Assembly (NCBI GenBank): GCA_036566745.1
Contig: DATCVR010000187.1
Span: 1-29,791 of the forward strand
Direction of reading: 5' to 3'
Length of the DNA: 29,791 nucleotides
DNA from: DATCVR01 sp036566745
Lineage (GTDB): Bacteria > Actinomycetota > Actinomycetes > Jiangellales > Jiangellaceae
A program made the position numbers and the translations under genes. Below are positions 28,613-29,791 of the stretch, piece by piece; within the stretch, counting starts at the first letter, position 1; each line of letters starts with the position of its first letter. The notes beneath the pieces were generated by a model that saw only the letters and a program-made list of their open reading frames with translations, was not told where the DNA came from and did no database searches.

Positions 28613-29374
28613 TCAGTGGCCGAATCGGCGCTCGCGCTCGGTGTAGGACCGCATGGCACGTAGGAAGTCGACGTGCCGGAAGTCGGGCCAGAGCGCCTCG
28701 CAGAAGTAGAACTCCGAGTTCGCGCTCTGCCACAGCAGGAAACCGGAAAGCCGCTGTTCTCCACTGGCCCTGATCACGAGATCGGGATCGGGCTGACCCT
28801 TGGTGTAGAGATGCTCGGCGATGTGCTCGACGGTGATGACCTCGGCCAGTTCCTCGATCGAGGTGCCCTTGGTGGCGTGCTCGTGGAGCAGGGCCCGCAC
28901 GGCATCGGCGATCTCGCGCCGCCCGCCGTAGCCGACCGCGACGTTGACGTGCATGCCGGACACCTCGCGGGTGCGGTCGGCGGCGTCCTTGAGCACCGTG
29001 GCGGTGCGATCGGGCAGGAGGTCCAGCGCCCCCACCGGGTGGATCCGCCAGCGGCCGTTGTCGGCGATGTCGGCGACGAGGTTCTCGATGATGCCCAGCA
29101 GCGGGACGAGCTCGTCCTCGGGGCGGTTGAGGTTGTCGGTGGAGAGCATCCACAACGTCACGACCGAGACGTCGAGCTCGTCACACCAGCCGAGGAACTC
29201 CTGGGCCTTACGCGCACCGGCGAGGTGGCCGCTGGAGGTGGGGGCCCCGAAGGCCCGCGCCCAGCGCCGGTTGCCGTCCATCAGAACCGCGACGTGGCCA
29301 GGAAGGCGGGTGCGATCCAAGCCCTGCTGGATGCGCCGCTCGTAGACCTTGTACGCCAGGTCGGACAGACCCAT
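28613..29374 (-). CDS. uppS: Cis-isoprenyl diphosphate synthase (UppS family; Rv1086-like position)
   Basis: 253 residues from ATG 29374, with GGGAGGTG nine bases upstream. Catalytic Asp33 in HVAVLMDGNRRWAR, then the TLWMLSTDNLNRP segment, VAVGYGGRREI, and the signature DPDLVIRASGEQRLSGFLLWQSANSEFYF. Condenses IPP onto an allylic diphosphate with cis stereochemistry for carrier-lipid synthesis. Actinobacteria usually have two: a short-chain Z-farnesyl diphosphate synthase (Rv1086 type) and a long-chain one. Position next to a trhA gene, as Rv1085c/Rv1086, suggests the short-chain type; sequence alone does not prove it. Confidence 0.9.
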   Translation of the reverse strand: MGLSDLAYKVYERRIQQGLDRTRLPGHVAVLMDGNRRWARAFGAPTSSGHLAGARKAQEFLGWCDELDVSVVTLWMLSTDNLNRPEDELVPLLGIIENLVADIADNGRWRIHPVGALDLLPDRTATVLKDAADRTREVSGMHVNVAVGYGGRREIADAVRALLHEHATKGTSIEELAEVITVEHIAEHLYTKGQPDPDLVIRASGEQRLSGFLLWQSANSEFYFCEALWPDFRHVDFLRAMRSYTERERRFGH

Positions 29375-29459
29375 CGAAGGTTGCACCTCCCGCTCACGGG
29401 CGGCCCGAGGGTGGTCCGCCCTCGACGAGAGGGTACTCCCCCGGAGCCCGCTACTGACC

Positions 29460-29479
29460 AACCTACGCTTGCGTAGGTT
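29460..29479. promoter_or_regulatory. Perfect operator-like palindrome before trhA
   Basis: AACCTACGC-TT-GCGTAGGTT: two 9-bp arms around a 2-base centre, 12 bases before the trhA ATG. TAGGTT in the right arm could serve as the -10 box, so a bound protein would block transcription. The form is typical for TetR/FadR-type dimers. Confidence 0.6.
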
Positions 29480-29491
29480 ACCGTTGACGAC

Positions 29492-29791
29492 ATGTCCGCA
29501 GACGAGCCCCGCGACGCCCTGTCCGTTGTGAAGCCCAAGCTGCGCGGATGGCTGCATGCGGCCACCTTCCCGATCGCGGTCGTGGCCGGCCTCGTCCTGG
29601 TCGTCGTCGCGCCGTCCACGGAGGTGCGGGTGAGCGCGGCGGTCTACACCCTCACCGCGGCGCTGTTGTTCGGCATCAGCGCGATCTACCACCGCGGCCA
29701 CTGGTCGCCGCGGGTGCGGGCCACGCTCAAGCGGCTCGACCACGCCAACATCTTCCTGATCATCGCGGGCACCTACACGCCGTTCACCCTG
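29492..29791 (+). CDS. trhA: Hemolysin III / TrhA family membrane protein (partial, runs off the window)
   Basis: 100 codons from ATG 29492 to the edge with no stop. After KPKLRGWLHAATFPIAVVAGLVLVVVAPS and a second helix (AAVYTLTAALLFGISAIYHRGHW), the sequence gives RLDHANIFLIIAGTYTPFTL. The conserved S-A-x-Y-H and D-H-A-x-I-F-x-x-I-A-G-T-Y-T-P motifs define the PAQR/hemolysin III group. Family members influence membrane energetics and fluidity. Divergent from uppS with 117 bp between, containing the palindrome. Confidence 0.9.
   Translation, partial: MSADEPRDALSVVKPKLRGWLHAATFPIAVVAGLVLVVVAPSTEVRVSAAVYTLTAALLFGISAIYHRGHWSPRVRATLKRLDHANIFLIIAGTYTPFTL

Overview
The window is about 30 kb of very GC-rich chromosome from an actinobacterium. 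Gene content and order fit the Propionibacteriales/Nocardioidaceae type, which is an inference. Many genes start with GTG, several look leaderless, and many neighbours overlap by 4 bases (ATGA/GTGA). The backbone carries the same genes in roughly the same order as the Mycobacterium tuberculosis Rv1085c-Rv1112 block as I remember it: ychF, ispH (lytB), xseA, xseB, fumC, phoH-type ATPase, a cis-isoprenyl diphosphate synthase and a hemolysin III/TrhA gene. Other material is interleaved.

The most unusual region is 1-2999, directly downstream of the GTPase gene ychF. Every gap between the small co-directional genes there holds a degenerate direct repeat of about 50 bp related to the last 50 bp of ychF itself. 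The layout is ychF - repeat - ORF - repeat - ORF and so on, for at least seven gaps. It looks like a gene-cassette array anchored in the 3' end of ychF. Cargo: a zinc-ribbon protein, an 80-residue protein of unknown family, a DUF6188-like protein, a gutted remnant, two paralogous two-helix membrane proteins, and a gene cut by the window edge. Each repeat also supplies the ribosome binding site of the next ORF. No recombinase gene is visible.

4.1-10.2 kb is ordinary core: a SRPBCC protein/MarR pair, rmuC, a small DUF1707 membrane protein, ispH diverging from xseA-xseB, and a convergent DUF4245 gene. 10.2-14.7 kb (minus strand) has two DUF1707 proteins with LiaF-like or FGG-repeat C-termini, followed by a TOBE-domain regulator and a modABC-type molybdate ABC transporter, nearly all overlapping by 4 bases. 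14.8-18.3 kb is accessory: a decayed C-terminal fragment of a sugar-ABC-transporter ATPase, a WhiJ/Scr1-type regulator (HTH + DUF5753), a DUF397 gene, a one-helix peptide and another HTH regulator.

18.4-29.8 kb contains a secreted subtilisin-like protease whose signal peptide is out of frame, an isoprenylcysteine-methyltransferase-like protein, a spermidine-synthase-like protein, fumarase C, a wall-lytic-type secreted protein, a cytochrome P450, a PIN-PhoH ATPase, a GNAT acetyltransferase, a small Cys/His protein behind a GTGCA-type operator/promoter, a one-helix protein, an isoprenyl diphosphate synthase and the start of trhA behind a perfect operator-like palindrome. I saw no tRNA, rRNA, CRISPR array, insertion sequence or phage gene.
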